Positions 43,928 through 52,164 of a stretch of 64,000 nucleotides of DNA are shown in pieces (within the stretch, counting starts at the first letter, position 1; every line of letters begins with the position of its first letter). The notes under the pieces were generated by a model. It was not told the origin of the DNA. It saw only the letters and a list, made by a program, of their open reading frames with translations, and searched no databases. Location of the stretch: the NCBI RefSeq assembly GCF_022414575.1, contig NZ_JADWYQ010000029.1, positions 1 to 64,000 on the forward strand, written 5' to 3'. The DNA is from Streptomyces sp. MUM 178J. GTDB lineage: Bacteria > Actinomycetota > Actinomycetes > Streptomycetales > Streptomycetaceae. The position numbers and the translations under genes are program-made.

Positions 43928-44362
43928 CTACCAGTCGTGGCCGCTGCGGCCCCGCTTCGTCTCTGCCCGCCGCTTCTTCTCCCGCAGCCGCCGCTCGTTG
44001 ATCCCCCGAGGGATCTTCGTCGCCCGCCGCGCCTTCGGCGGCGGCCCCGTCACCTCCGCCAGCAGCGCGGCCATCCGCACGGCCGCCGTCTCGCGGTTGC
44101 GCCACTGCGAGCGGTGCTCCGAGGCGCGCACCACGATCACCCCGTCCCCGACGAGCCGCCGCCGCTCGGCCAGCCGGGCCAGGGCGCGCTGCTTCCACAC
44201 CTCAGGCAGCGCCTCGGTCCTCGCCAGGTCAAAACGCAGCTCCACCTGCGAGTCACTGGTGTTGACATGCTGGCCGCCCGGCCCCGACGACCGTGAGAAA
44301 CGCCAGTTCAGCTCGGCCTCCGGAAGGGAGACCGAGCCACGGATGAGATAGGGCCCGGACAT
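43928..44362 (-). CDS. arfB: alternative ribosome-rescue factor ArfB
   Basis: 144 residues, class I release-factor domain without codon-recognition domains. GGQ in RSSGPGGQHVNTSDSQVELR; C-terminal basic tail (ATKIPRGINERRLREKKRRA), which enters the mRNA channel of stalled ribosomes. It releases peptides from ribosomes stalled on non-stop mRNA. ATG 44362 gives the normal N-terminus; the frame runs 12 codons further up. It is isolated from its neighbours and divergent from terD. Confidence 0.94.
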   Translation of the reverse strand: MSGPYLIRGSVSLPEAELNWRFSRSSGPGGQHVNTSDSQVELRFDLARTEALPEVWKQRALARLAERRRLVGDGVIVVRASEHRSQWRNRETAAVRMAALLAEVTGPPPKARRATKIPRGINERRLREKKRRAETKRGRSGHDW

Positions 44363-44539
44363 GGCTCCATGGTCGCCCCCGCACACCGCTCCCGTCATCT
44401 CCTTTACCCGCCAGGATGGGTATGCGCTCCGCGTGGAACCCGGCGGTCCCTGCTCGCGTTATGACGGGTGACGGTAGCTTCGACGGTGCTTCGGCAACGC
44501 CGAGGCATCCCGCACACCACTCACGAAGGGGACATCCCA

Positions 44540-45115
44540 ATGGCAGTAAGCCTGTCCAAGGGCGGCAACGTCTCGCTCACCAAGGAGGCGCCGGGCCTCA
44601 CCGCCGTGACCGTCGGCCTTGGCTGGGACGTCCGCACCACCACCGGCACCGACTTCGACCTCGACGCCTCCGCCATCGGCGTCAACCCGGGCGGCACCGT
44701 GGCCTCCGACGCCCACTTCGTCTTCTTCAACAACAAGTCCACGCCGGACCAGAGCATCGTCCACACCGGCGACAACCGCACCGGCGAGGGCGGCGGCGAC
44801 GACGAGCAGATCAACGTCAATCTCGCCGCGCTGCCCGCCGACGTCGACAAGATCGTCTTCCCGGTCTCCATCTACGACGCGGTCAACCGCTCACAGAACT
44901 TCGGACAGGTGCGCAACGCCTACATCCGCATCGTCAACCAGGCCGGCGGCAGCGAGATCGCCCGCTACGACCTGAGCGAGGACGCCGCCACCGAGACGGC
45001 CATGGTCTTCGGCGAGCTGTACCGCCACGGCGCCGAGTGGAAGTTCCGTGCCGTCGGACAGGGTTACGCCTCCGGCCTGGAGGGCATCGCCCGCGACTTC
45101 GGCGTCAACATCTGA
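44540..45115 (+). CDS. TerD-family stress-response protein
   Basis: 191 residues, starting [20 protein letters not shown], with calcium-binding acidic loops ([11 protein letters not shown] and [20 protein letters not shown]) and the terminal [20 protein letters not shown]. TerD-domain proteins bind calcium and are linked to tellurite/oxidative stress and development in Streptomyces. ATG 44540 has GAAGGGG upstream. The gene stands alone, without the terZABC set. Confidence 0.95.
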   Translation: MAVSLSKGGNVSLTKEAPGLTAVTVGLGWDVRTTTGTDFDLDASAIGVNPGGTVASDAHFVFFNNKSTPDQSIVHTGDNRTGEGGGDDEQINVNLAALPADVDKIVFPVSIYDAVNRSQNFGQVRNAYIRIVNQAGGSEIARYDLSEDAATETAMVFGELYRHGAEWKFRAVGQGYASGLEGIARDFGVNI

Positions 45116-45201
45116 GGCGTCTGAGACTCTGAGGCACCTCAGGCATCTGAAAGGCCGGTACGTCCGAACGCCGAAAGCGACCGGACGTACCGGCTGCCCG
45201 G

Positions 45202-45231
45202 CCGCCCGGGCCCCGAAAAGGGCCCGGGCGG
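45202..45231. terminator. bidirectional terminator after terD
   Basis: Perfect 12-bp stem (CCGCCCGGGCCC / GGGCCCGGGCGG) with loop CGAAAA and TTTCG after it, between convergent terD and the M1 peptidase gene. Confidence 0.85.
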
Positions 45232-45236
45232 TTTCG

Positions 45237-46634
45237 TCACGGCAGCTCGGACGGCTTCTCGTCCCCGTACAGCCAGACGTCCCACACCTCGCTCAGATCC
45301 TCGCCCGACTCCTCCTCGGCGTACCGGGTGAAGTCGGCGGTGGACGCGTTGCCGTGGCGGTACGTCTCCGCCCAGCCCCGCACGATCCCGTCGAAGACCT
45401 CCGCCCCGACGGCTTCGCGGACCTGGTACAGGACCATCGCCCCGCGCCCGTACACCGGATCCCCGGAGACGTCCTCCGCGGACGGCGGTTCGGCGGGCGG
45501 AAAAGCCCAGTTGGCGTCGGCCTGGAAGGCGGCCTGGAAGCTCTCCTCCAGGGACACGCCCTCCTGCTCCTCCCGCCACAGCCACTCGGCGTAGGTGGCG
45601 AAGCCCTCGTTGAGCCATATGTCCTGCCAGGACTTCGGCGAGACGGAGTTGCCGAACCACTGGTGGGCCAGTTCGTGCACCACCGTGTGGACGTCGAACT
45701 GCTCCTGCGGGAAGACCGGTCGGGTCTGGGTCTCCAGCGCATAGCCGACGTCGTCGGAGGCCACGACGATCGCCCCGGAGGAGAGGAAGGGATACGGCCC
45801 GAAGGTGTCCGTCCCCCACTGGGTGAGCTCCGGAACGCGCGCCAGCAGTTCCTTCGTCTCCGGGTCGTCCGCCAGGGCCGCGGCCACGGCCGTGTGCACC
45901 GGCAGCGCGCCCGCCGTGCGTGCGTCGAGGGTCTCGTAGCGGCCGATGGCGACGGTGGCGAGATAGCTCGCCATGGGCTGCGTCGCCTGCCAGAAGAAGG
46001 TGGTGCGGCCGTCGCGCGTGGACCGGTTGAAGTGATCGCCGTTGGAGACGGCTGTCAGCCCCTCCGGCACGGTGACCTCGATGTCATAGGTCGCCTTGTC
46101 CGACGGATGGTGGTTGCCGGGGAACCACGCCATCGAACCGCTCGGCTCCCCCACGGCCAGCGCCCCGCCCCCGGACGTCCGCAGCCAGCCCTCCTCGGAG
46201 CCGTCCGGATCGATGATCGTGCGCGGCACTCCCGAGTAGCGCACAACGGCATGGAACTGAGTGCCCTCCTCGATGTCGTCGCGGGGTCGCAGGGTCAGCT
46301 CGTCGCCGGCCCGGTTGACGCGCGCGCGGTCGCCGTCGACGCGCGCGCTCTCGACCGTCATCCCGTGGAAGTCCAGGTTGAAGGCGCTCAGGTCCTGGGT
46401 GGCGCGGGCCGTGATCTCCGCGGCGCCGCTCAGCCGGCCGGAGTCGGGGTCGTAGTCGAGGGCAAGCCTGTAGTGCCGGACGTCGTATCCGCCGTTGCCG
46501 AGCCTGGGGAAGTACGGGTCGCGCACTCCGGCGGCCCCCGGCGTCCCCTGAACCCCCAGACTCCCCGTGCAGCTCACGGTCAGGAGCAGCAGGGCCAGGG
46601 CGGGGGCAAGCCGGGCGGCGCGGCGCAGTCTCAC
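45237..46634 (-). CDS. M1-family zinc metallopeptidase lipoprotein
   Basis: 465 residues. A signal peptide with a lipobox-like LTVSC (Cys about 22) is followed by the M1 beta domain and the catalytic HELAHQWFGNSV with distal Glu in WLNEGFATYAEWL. The canonical GAMEN exopeptidase motif is replaced by GYALETQT. It is probably anchored on the outer face of the membrane and cleaves peptides. The C-terminal domain (about 380-465) is short compared with full-length aminopeptidase N. Confidence 0.93.
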   Translation of the reverse strand: MRLRRAARLAPALALLLLTVSCTGSLGVQGTPGAAGVRDPYFPRLGNGGYDVRHYRLALDYDPDSGRLSGAAEITARATQDLSAFNLDFHGMTVESARVDGDRARVNRAGDELTLRPRDDIEEGTQFHAVVRYSGVPRTIIDPDGSEEGWLRTSGGGALAVGEPSGSMAWFPGNHHPSDKATYDIEVTVPEGLTAVSNGDHFNRSTRDGRTTFFWQATQPMASYLATVAIGRYETLDARTAGALPVHTAVAAALADDPETKELLARVPELTQWGTDTFGPYPFLSSGAIVVASDDVGYALETQTRPVFPQEQFDVHTVVHELAHQWFGNSVSPKSWQDIWLNEGFATYAEWLWREEQEGVSLEESFQAAFQADANWAFPPAEPPSAEDVSGDPVYGRGAMVLYQVREAVGAEVFDGIVRGWAETYRHGNASTADFTRYAEEESGEDLSEVWDVWLYGDEKPSELP

Positions 46635-46694
46635 GCGATGATCCTATGCAGGTCCCCGCACAACGGCGCAGGTCCGGCGTGACACCATCGGCCC

Positions 46695-47192
46695 GTGCTC
46701 GACATCGGCTACTCCCTCTCCCGCCGCTTCCCCGACCCCCCGCAGACCGACTACCGCCTCGCGGACGTCCACGCCCTGCGCCATGACCTCTTCTGCGGCG
46801 ACGTCTATCTCGCGGACGCCAAGGCGGACCGCGAGGTGTCCACAGCCTGGGGATGGGTGCCGGTGCTCGACTTCGCCTGGGCGCTGTGCGACATCGTCGA
46901 GCAGCTCGACCGCGACCCCCTCGGCAGCCGCGCCTCCCGCCCCCAGTACGCCGAGCTGGACTTCACCGAGACCGCGGACCGAATGCTCTTCGAGCGCCGC
47001 TTCGGCTGGGTGGACGTGGAAGCGGAGTGGCTGCCGGGCGGTGAGCCGCCCCTGACCTTCAGCCATGCCGAACTGCGCCGCGAGGCCCGCGACTTCCTCC
47101 ACGACCTGATCGCGGACCTCTGCGACATGCACGAGGGCCTCGCCGACAACCCGGCGATCTGGGACCTGCAGGCCCGCTTCCCCCGCGTTTAG
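46695..47192 (+). CDS. conserved hypothetical protein (DUF7878-like)
   Basis: 165 residues: RLADVHALRHDLFCGDVYL, a Trp-rich segment (STAWGWVPVLDFAWALCDIV) and FTETADRMLFERRFGWVDVE. The sequence looks like a conserved soluble fold but I cannot assign a function. GTG 46695 has no strong ribosome binding site and lies 60 bp from the divergent M1 peptidase gene. Confidence 0.7.
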   Translation: MLDIGYSLSRRFPDPPQTDYRLADVHALRHDLFCGDVYLADAKADREVSTAWGWVPVLDFAWALCDIVEQLDRDPLGSRASRPQYAELDFTETADRMLFERRFGWVDVEAEWLPGGEPPLTFSHAELRREARDFLHDLIADLCDMHEGLADNPAIWDLQARFPRV

Positions 47193-47232
47193 CCCGTCGG
47201 CCCGCCTCCGCCCGCCAAGGGCTCTCCACCCG

Positions 47233-47910
47233 CTAGGGGGTCTCCACCCGCACCCCGATCTGCGCCGCGAACGCCCCCGCGAGCTCCACCAGCTGCGCGG
47301 GGCTGATCACCGCCCCCGCCAGCCGGTCCACCCCTCTGGCGATGTCCAGCTCCGCGACCGCCCTCAGGTCCACGTCCGTCATCCGCGCGCCGCCGAAGTC
47401 GACCTGCCGCAGCGCGCAGTCGCGGAACTCGACCCGCTCCAGCACCGCGCCCCCGAAGTCCGGCTCCACCAGCACACACCCCTCGAAGACGACGTCCTTC
47501 AGCCGTGCCGCCCGCAGATTCGGATAGTCGATCTTCCCGCCTCTGAACAGCACCCGCTCCAGCACCGCGCCATGCAGCTGCGCACCGCCCAGCCGTGCGC
47601 CGCGCACCTCCACATCGCGCAGCGACACACCGCCGAGATCCGCGCCCACGCCCCGAACGTCCTCGAGAACCGAGTCGATGAAGCGCGCGTTCGTCAGCTC
47701 CGCCTCGTCCACCGTGCAGTCGCGGAGGGCACAGTCGATGAAGCGTGTCCCGGCAGCACGCTGCCCGGTCAGATCGAGGCCCCGGAACTCCAGCCCGTCG
47801 TAGTCGCCGTCCGCCTCGAGACTCCCCCCGTCGTCAAACGTCTCCAGCGGCGGTAGCCGCACCTGAGGCATCCGTGCCGCCGCCACCCTGCGTTCTGTGC
47901 TGCCAGCCAT
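47233..47910 (-). CDS. pentapeptide-repeat protein
   Basis: 225 residues with about 20 imperfect A(D/N)LxX units, for example LEFRGLDLTGQRAAGTRFID, then CALRDCTVDEAELTNARF and FGGAVLERVEFRDCALRQVD. These build a right-handed square beta-helix; some members protect DNA gyrase by DNA mimicry, but most have unknown roles. ATG 47910 replaces the longer frame to 48072, which runs into the divergent SoxR-type promoter. It ends convergent with the hypothetical gene at 47192. Confidence 0.9.
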   Translation of the reverse strand: MAGSTERRVAAARMPQVRLPPLETFDDGGSLEADGDYDGLEFRGLDLTGQRAAGTRFIDCALRDCTVDEAELTNARFIDSVLEDVRGVGADLGGVSLRDVEVRGARLGGAQLHGAVLERVLFRGGKIDYPNLRAARLKDVVFEGCVLVEPDFGGAVLERVEFRDCALRQVDFGGARMTDVDLRAVAELDIARGVDRLAGAVISPAQLVELAGAFAAQIGVRVETP

Positions 47911-47944
47911 GTCCCCATGGTGACGCCTGCCACTGACAACGGGC

Positions 47945-47975
47945 TTGACCTCAACCTCGCTTGAAGTCGAAGGCT
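47945..47975 (+). promoter_or_regulatory. SoxR/MerR-type operator-promoter of the quinone reductase
   Basis: GACCTCAA-N6-TTGAAGTC (47947-47968) is an 8-bp dyad with one mismatch. TTGACC (47945-47950) and AAGGCT (47970-47975) would be -35 and -10 separated by 19 bp, the long spacer used by MerR-family activators. The S. coelicolor SoxR regulon includes a quinone reductase gene in this neighbourhood, from memory SCO4266. Confidence 0.7.
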
Positions 47976-48097
47976 GGACTCGTAGCCGGCTGCTACCCCC
48001 GTGGTCCGGAGCAGCCGCCGTGGTCCGAAGCAGCCCCCAGCAGCCCGCTGCTACCCCCGTAGCCCGCAGCACTCACCGCACAAGGGAGACAGCCGCC

Positions 48098-49117
48098 ATG
48101 CACGCCATCCGCCTCCACGCCTTCGGCCCGGCCGAGAACCTCGTCCACGAACGGACCGAGGACCCCGTCCCCGCACCCGGCCAGGTGCGCATCGAAGTCG
48201 CCGCCGCGGGCGTCCACCTCCTGGACGCCTCGCTGCGCGAGGGCGCGCCTGGCCCCTTCCCCGCCCCGCCCGAGCTGCCGACCATTCCGGGCCGGGAGGT
48301 CGCGGGCACGGTCGACGCCCTCGGCGAGGGCACGGATCCGGCATGGCTCGGCAAGCGGGTCGTCGCCCATCTGGGCATGGCCCCCGGGGGCTACGCGGAA
48401 CTCGCCGTCGTCGACGCCTCCCGCCTCCATGAGATCCCCGAAGGGCCTCACGGCCTGGACGAGGCCGAGGCAGTCGCCATGATCGGCACCGGCCGTACGA
48501 CCATGGGCATCCTGCAGTTCGCCGACCTCGGACCGGACGCGATCGCCGTCGTCCCGGCCGCGGCAGGCGGCATCGGCACCCTGCTCGTGCAGTACGCGAA
48601 GAACGCCGGGGCCGCCGTCATCGGCCTCGCGGGCGGCCCTGCCAAGACGGCCCGCACCACCGCGAACGGCGCGGACCTCGCCGTCGACTACACCCGCCCC
48701 GACTGGCCGCGGCACGTCCGCGCCCACCTCCGCGAACGGCTGGACGGCCGCCGCGCCACGGTCGTCTTCGACTCCGTCGGCGGGGACACCGCCCGCGCCG
48801 CCGTCGACCTGCTCGGCAAGGGGGGCCGACACCTCGTCTTCGGCTGGAGCAGCCAGGGCCTGACCGACGGCGCCCCGCTGACCTTCACCGACGAGGAACT
48901 CGCCGCCCGCGGCATCGTCTCCGAGAGCGTCCTGGGCCCCGCCATGCTCGCCAAGGCCGGCGGAGACATCCGGGTCCTGGAGGAACGCGCCCTCGCCGAG
49001 GCGGCGTCCGGACGACTGCGCCCCGCCGTCCAGCGCTATCCGCTCGCCCAGGCGGCCAGGGCCCACCGGGACCTCGAATCCCGCCGCACGACGGGCAAGG
49101 TCGTCCTCATCCCCTAG
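48098..49117 (+). CDS. zinc-binding-dehydrogenase family NADPH:quinone reductase
   Basis: 339 residues, medium-chain reductase fold. Start HAIRLHAFGPAENL, substrate domain with PTIPGREVAGTVDALGEGTD, nucleotide fold VVPAAAGGIGTLLVQYAKNA and FDSVGGDTARAAVDLLGKGG. No structural zinc cysteines are evident, as in quinone oxidoreductases. It should reduce quinones or enals with NADPH. ATG 48098 has AAGGGAG upstream. The SoxR-type promoter suggests induction by redox-active compounds such as the host's own pigmented antibiotics. Confidence 0.92.
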   Translation: MHAIRLHAFGPAENLVHERTEDPVPAPGQVRIEVAAAGVHLLDASLREGAPGPFPAPPELPTIPGREVAGTVDALGEGTDPAWLGKRVVAHLGMAPGGYAELAVVDASRLHEIPEGPHGLDEAEAVAMIGTGRTTMGILQFADLGPDAIAVVPAAAGGIGTLLVQYAKNAGAAVIGLAGGPAKTARTTANGADLAVDYTRPDWPRHVRAHLRERLDGRRATVVFDSVGGDTARAAVDLLGKGGRHLVFGWSSQGLTDGAPLTFTDEELAARGIVSESVLGPAMLAKAGGDIRVLEERALAEAASGRLRPAVQRYPLAQAARAHRDLESRRTTGKVVLIP

Positions 49118-49171
49118 CCGCCCGGGGCTACGCCCCCAGCATCCCCTAGCCGCCCCGGGCTACGCCCCCAG
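49108..49171. repeat. 32-bp tandem duplication at convergent gene ends
   Basis: CATCCCCTAGCCGCCC begins both copies (49108-49139 and 49140-49171), which differ at one base. The first copy contains the quinone reductase stop, the second the GNAT stop. Each can fold as TAGCC/GGCTA hairpins and may serve as the terminator. Confidence 0.8.
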
Positions 49172-49630
49172 CCGCTTGAGCGCCTCGTCGGTCAGCCGGT
49201 ACACGGTCCACTCGTCCTGCGGACGCGCGCCCAACGCCTCGTAGAAGGCGATCGACGGGGCGTTCCAGTTCAGCACCGACCATTCCAGGCGCTCATAGCC
49301 GCGCTCGACGCAGATGCGCGCCAGCTCGGCCAGCAGGGCCTTGCCGTGTCCGCCGCCGCGCGCCTCCGGGCGGACGTAGAGGTCCTCCAGGTAGATCCCG
49401 TGCACACCGCGCCAGGTGGAGAAGTTCAGAAACCACAGCGCGAAGCCCACGATCCGCCCGGAGCCGTCCTCCGCGATATGCGCGAACGCTGCGGGCCGCT
49501 CGCCGAAGAGCGCCTCGCGCAGCTGCTCCTCACCGGCGCGGACCTCGTGCAGGGCCCGCTCATACTCGGCAAGCTCGCAGACCATTCGGTGGATCTCGGG
49601 GACGTCGGCAGGCACGGCGGTACGAATCAT
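49160..49630 (-). CDS. GNAT-family N-acetyltransferase
   Basis: 156 residues. GNAT pattern: IRTAVPADVPEIHRMVCELA, VGFALWFLNFSTWRGVHGIY, the acetyl-CoA motif LYVRPEARGGGHGKALLAEL and SVLNWNAPSIAFYEALGARP. This resembles diamine acetyltransferase-like members (SSAT type), but the substrate is not certain. ATG 49630 replaces the longer, low-quality frame to 49864. It converges with the quinone reductase gene and is divergent from the DAO gene. Confidence 0.9.
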   Translation of the reverse strand: MIRTAVPADVPEIHRMVCELAEYERALHEVRAGEEQLREALFGERPAAFAHIAEDGSGRIVGFALWFLNFSTWRGVHGIYLEDLYVRPEARGGGHGKALLAELARICVERGYERLEWSVLNWNAPSIAFYEALGARPQDEWTVYRLTDEALKRLGA

Positions 49631-49851
49631 GGGTGCAGCCTGCACGGCCGGGGGCCTGCCGCGCCAGCCGATTCCGCACGGTGGGCAACCGGGCCTCGTC
49701 CGGCCCGTCCTCACCGTCCGCGGCATTCCAGCCGCCGCCGGCGCCGGGCCTCCGCGAGGCGCCCAGTCTCGATCACTCGGGAACGCCATGGACGGAGTAC
49801 CCTCCCGCCACACGGATTCACTCCCGTCCACTTCCCCGGGGCAGAGGCGAC

Positions 49852-51258
49852 ATGAGCAGCACAAACGGCGGCACCGTCAACGGCGGCATATCGTTCTGGT
49901 ACGCGCAGGAGGGCATCCCCGCCCCGCGGGAGCCGCTGCCCGGCGACGCCTCCGCGGACATCTGCATCGTCGGCGGCGGATACACCGGCCTGTGGACGGC
50001 GTACTACCTCAAGAAGGCCGTGCCCTTCCTCAACATCACCGTCCTCGAAGCGGCCTTCTGCGGATACGGAGCCTCCGGCCGCAACGGCGGCTGGCTCTAC
50101 AACGGCATCGCGGGCCGCGACCGCTACGCCCGGCTGCACGGCCACGAGGCCGCCGTCCGTCTCCAGCAGGCCATGAACAGCACCGTGAGCGAGGTGGCCG
50201 ACGTCTGCGCGGCCGAGGGCATCGACGCCGACATCCACCGGGGCGGGGTGCTGGAGGTCGCATACACCCCCGCCCAGCTGGAACGCCTCAAGACCTTCCA
50301 CTCCGTGGAGATCGCCTTCGGTGAGAAGGACCGTCTGCTGCTCGGCGCACGCGAGACCGCGGAACGCGTCCGCGTCACGGGCGCGGTCGCCTCCAGCTGG
50401 ACCCCGCACGGGGCCCGGCTGCACCCGGTGAAGCTCGTCAAGGGCCTCGCCGCGGCCGTCGAAGCCCTCGGGGTCACCATCCACGAGTCGACCCCGGTCA
50501 CCGAGATCCGCCCCAAGCACGCCGTCACCCCGTACGGCACGGTCCGCGCCCCGTACGTCCTGCGCTGCACCGAGGGCTTCACCGCCAACCTCAAGGGCCA
50601 GAAGCGGACCTGGCTCCCCATGAACTCCTCGATGATCGTCACGGAGCCGCTCCCCCGCACCGTCTGGGACGCCATCGGCTGGGACGGCCGCGAGACCCTC
50701 GGCGACATGGCCCACGCCTATATGTACGCCCAGCGCACCGCCGACGACCGCATCGCCCTCGGCGGCCGGGGCGTCCCGTACCGCTTCGGCTCGCGCACCG
50801 ACAACGACGGCCGCACCCAGCCCGCCACGGTCGACGCCCTGCGGGACATCCTGGTCCGCTTCTTCCCCACCACGGCGGGCGTCCGCATCGACCACGCCTG
50901 GTCGGGCGTCCTCGGCGTCCCCCGCGACTGGTGCGCCACGGCCACCCTGGACCGCTCCACCGGCCTCGGCTGGGCCGGCGGCTACGTCGGCTCCGGCGTC
51001 GCCACCGCCAACCTCGCGGCCCGCACCCTGCGCGACCTGATCCAGCAGGACTCCGGCCAGTCCGGCCCCACGGACCTCACGGCCCTCCCCTGGGTCAACC
51101 ACAAGGTCCGCAAATGGGAGCCGGAGCCGCTGCGCTGGCTGGGCGTCCACACCCTGTACGCGGCCTACCGCAACGCGGATCACCGGGAGTCCACGACCCA
51201 CACCGCGACGACCCACCCCCTGGCGCGGACAGCCGACCGGCTGTCGGGCCGCCGCTGA
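49852..51258 (+). CDS. DAO-family FAD-dependent oxidoreductase
   Basis: 468 residues. The N-terminal dinucleotide fold ADICIVGGGYTGLWTAYYLK follows a 35-residue leader; later ASGRNGGWLYNGIAGRDR, LHPVKLVKGLAAAVEALGV and the C-terminal GLGWAGGYVGSGVATANLAA. Such enzymes (D-amino acid oxidase/GlcD-like) oxidise amines or amino acids; gamma-glutamylputrescine oxidase-like members have the same layout. The adjacent GNAT gene could fit polyamine use, which is only suggestive. ATG with GAGG upstream. Confidence 0.9.
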   Translation: MSSTNGGTVNGGISFWYAQEGIPAPREPLPGDASADICIVGGGYTGLWTAYYLKKAVPFLNITVLEAAFCGYGASGRNGGWLYNGIAGRDRYARLHGHEAAVRLQQAMNSTVSEVADVCAAEGIDADIHRGGVLEVAYTPAQLERLKTFHSVEIAFGEKDRLLLGARETAERVRVTGAVASSWTPHGARLHPVKLVKGLAAAVEALGVTIHESTPVTEIRPKHAVTPYGTVRAPYVLRCTEGFTANLKGQKRTWLPMNSSMIVTEPLPRTVWDAIGWDGRETLGDMAHAYMYAQRTADDRIALGGRGVPYRFGSRTDNDGRTQPATVDALRDILVRFFPTTAGVRIDHAWSGVLGVPRDWCATATLDRSTGLGWAGGYVGSGVATANLAARTLRDLIQQDSGQSGPTDLTALPWVNHKVRKWEPEPLRWLGVHTLYAAYRNADHRESTTHTATTHPLARTADRLSGRR

Positions 51259-51361
51259 CCGACACCGGCCACTCCGGCTCCTACGACTTCCAGCGGCTGC
51301 TGGGGGCATGGCTCGCCCTCGCAGGCACGTGGGGGCTCACGGCAAACCTGTGGCGTCTGCT

Positions 51362-51658
51362 ATGAGCAGGCGCACGCTTGCGGTCTCCGCCGCCTACGTA
51401 GCCTTCGGATGCGTCTTCGTCGCCTTCATGCACCGGCATGCTCCGGGCAACACCACGCTCGCGGTCCTGATCTGGTTCTGGCCCGCTGTGCTGGTGCCCC
51501 TCAGGAACCAGCGCCGCCCCCGTCGGCATGAGTGCGGCGGCCGCGCGGCCCTCGTCCGTCAGCGCGCCGAAGCCGCCGCCCGCGGGGACCGCTCCAAGGT
51601 CACGGAGTGCAACGTCGAGATCAGGAAGCACGCCGACCACCCGGAGGTCACCGAATAG
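51362..51658 (+). CDS. small membrane protein, unknown
   Basis: 98 residues: hydrophobic N-terminal half (LAVSAAYVAFGCVFVAFMHR and TTLAVLIWFWPAVLVPL, two possible helices) and a charged C-terminal half (VRQRAEAAARGDRSKVTECN). No family recognised and the ribosome binding site is weak. It lies between the DAO gene and the arsR-sulP operon. Confidence 0.5.
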   Translation: MSRRTLAVSAAYVAFGCVFVAFMHRHAPGNTTLAVLIWFWPAVLVPLRNQRRPRRHECGGRAALVRQRAEAAARGDRSKVTECNVEIRKHADHPEVTE

Positions 51659-51725
51659 GCCTCGACCTCGCAGGCATGCGGGGGGCTACCCCCGGGGGGC
51701 CGGTTTCCGATCGATAGACTCTATG

Positions 51726-51745
51726 AATTGCAAAATTCTGCAATT
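51726..51745. promoter_or_regulatory. ArsR-type operator before the sulP operon
   Basis: AATTGCA-AAATTC-TGCAATT is a perfect 7-bp-arm dyad in an AT-rich island. It lies 78-97 bp before the ArsR start used here and overlaps a plausible promoter (ATAGACT around 51714), a typical ArsR/SmtB position. Confidence 0.7.
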
Positions 51746-51822
51746 GCTTACATGCTGGGTTCGCCGTGCCCGCAGGTAGCCGCGGGCACGGCGTCAGCGT
51801 GCGGGTGGAAGGTCAGGAGTTC

Positions 51823-52164
51823 GTGTCGGTTCCGCTGTACCAGGCCAAGGCCGAGTTCTTCCGGATGCTGGGGCACCCCGTGCGCATCCGCGTGCTGGAG
51901 CTGCTCCAGGACGGGCCGCGGCCGGTGCGCGAGCTGCTCGGGGCGATCGAGGTGGAGCCGTCCAGCCTGTCGCAGCAGCTGGCGGTGTTGCGCCGCTCCG
52001 GGATCGTGCGTTCCACGCGCGAGGGATCCACGGTGGTCTACGCGCTGGCCGGCGGGGACGTGGCCGACCTGATGCGGGCGGCGCGGCGGATCCTGACCGA
52101 GATGCTGGCGGGACGGCATGAGCTCCTTGCCGAGCTGCGGGAATCCGAGGTCGCCGCACCATGA
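51823..52164 (+). CDS. ArsR-family repressor of the sulP operon
   Basis: 113 residues. A winged-helix core: SVPLYQAKAEFFRMLGHPVR, VRELLGAIEVEPSSLSQQLA and the wing REGSTVVYALAGGD. No CxC metal site is seen, so the signal may not be arsenite. It is closely related to the second ArsR encoded at 54531. GTG 51823 gives the family start VSVPLYQ; AGGAG is only 3 bases away, so earlier GTG codons remain possible. The stop overlaps the sulP start as ATGA. Confidence 0.88.
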   Translation: MSVPLYQAKAEFFRMLGHPVRIRVLELLQDGPRPVRELLGAIEVEPSSLSQQLAVLRRSGIVRSTREGSTVVYALAGGDVADLMRAARRILTEMLAGRHELLAELRESEVAAP

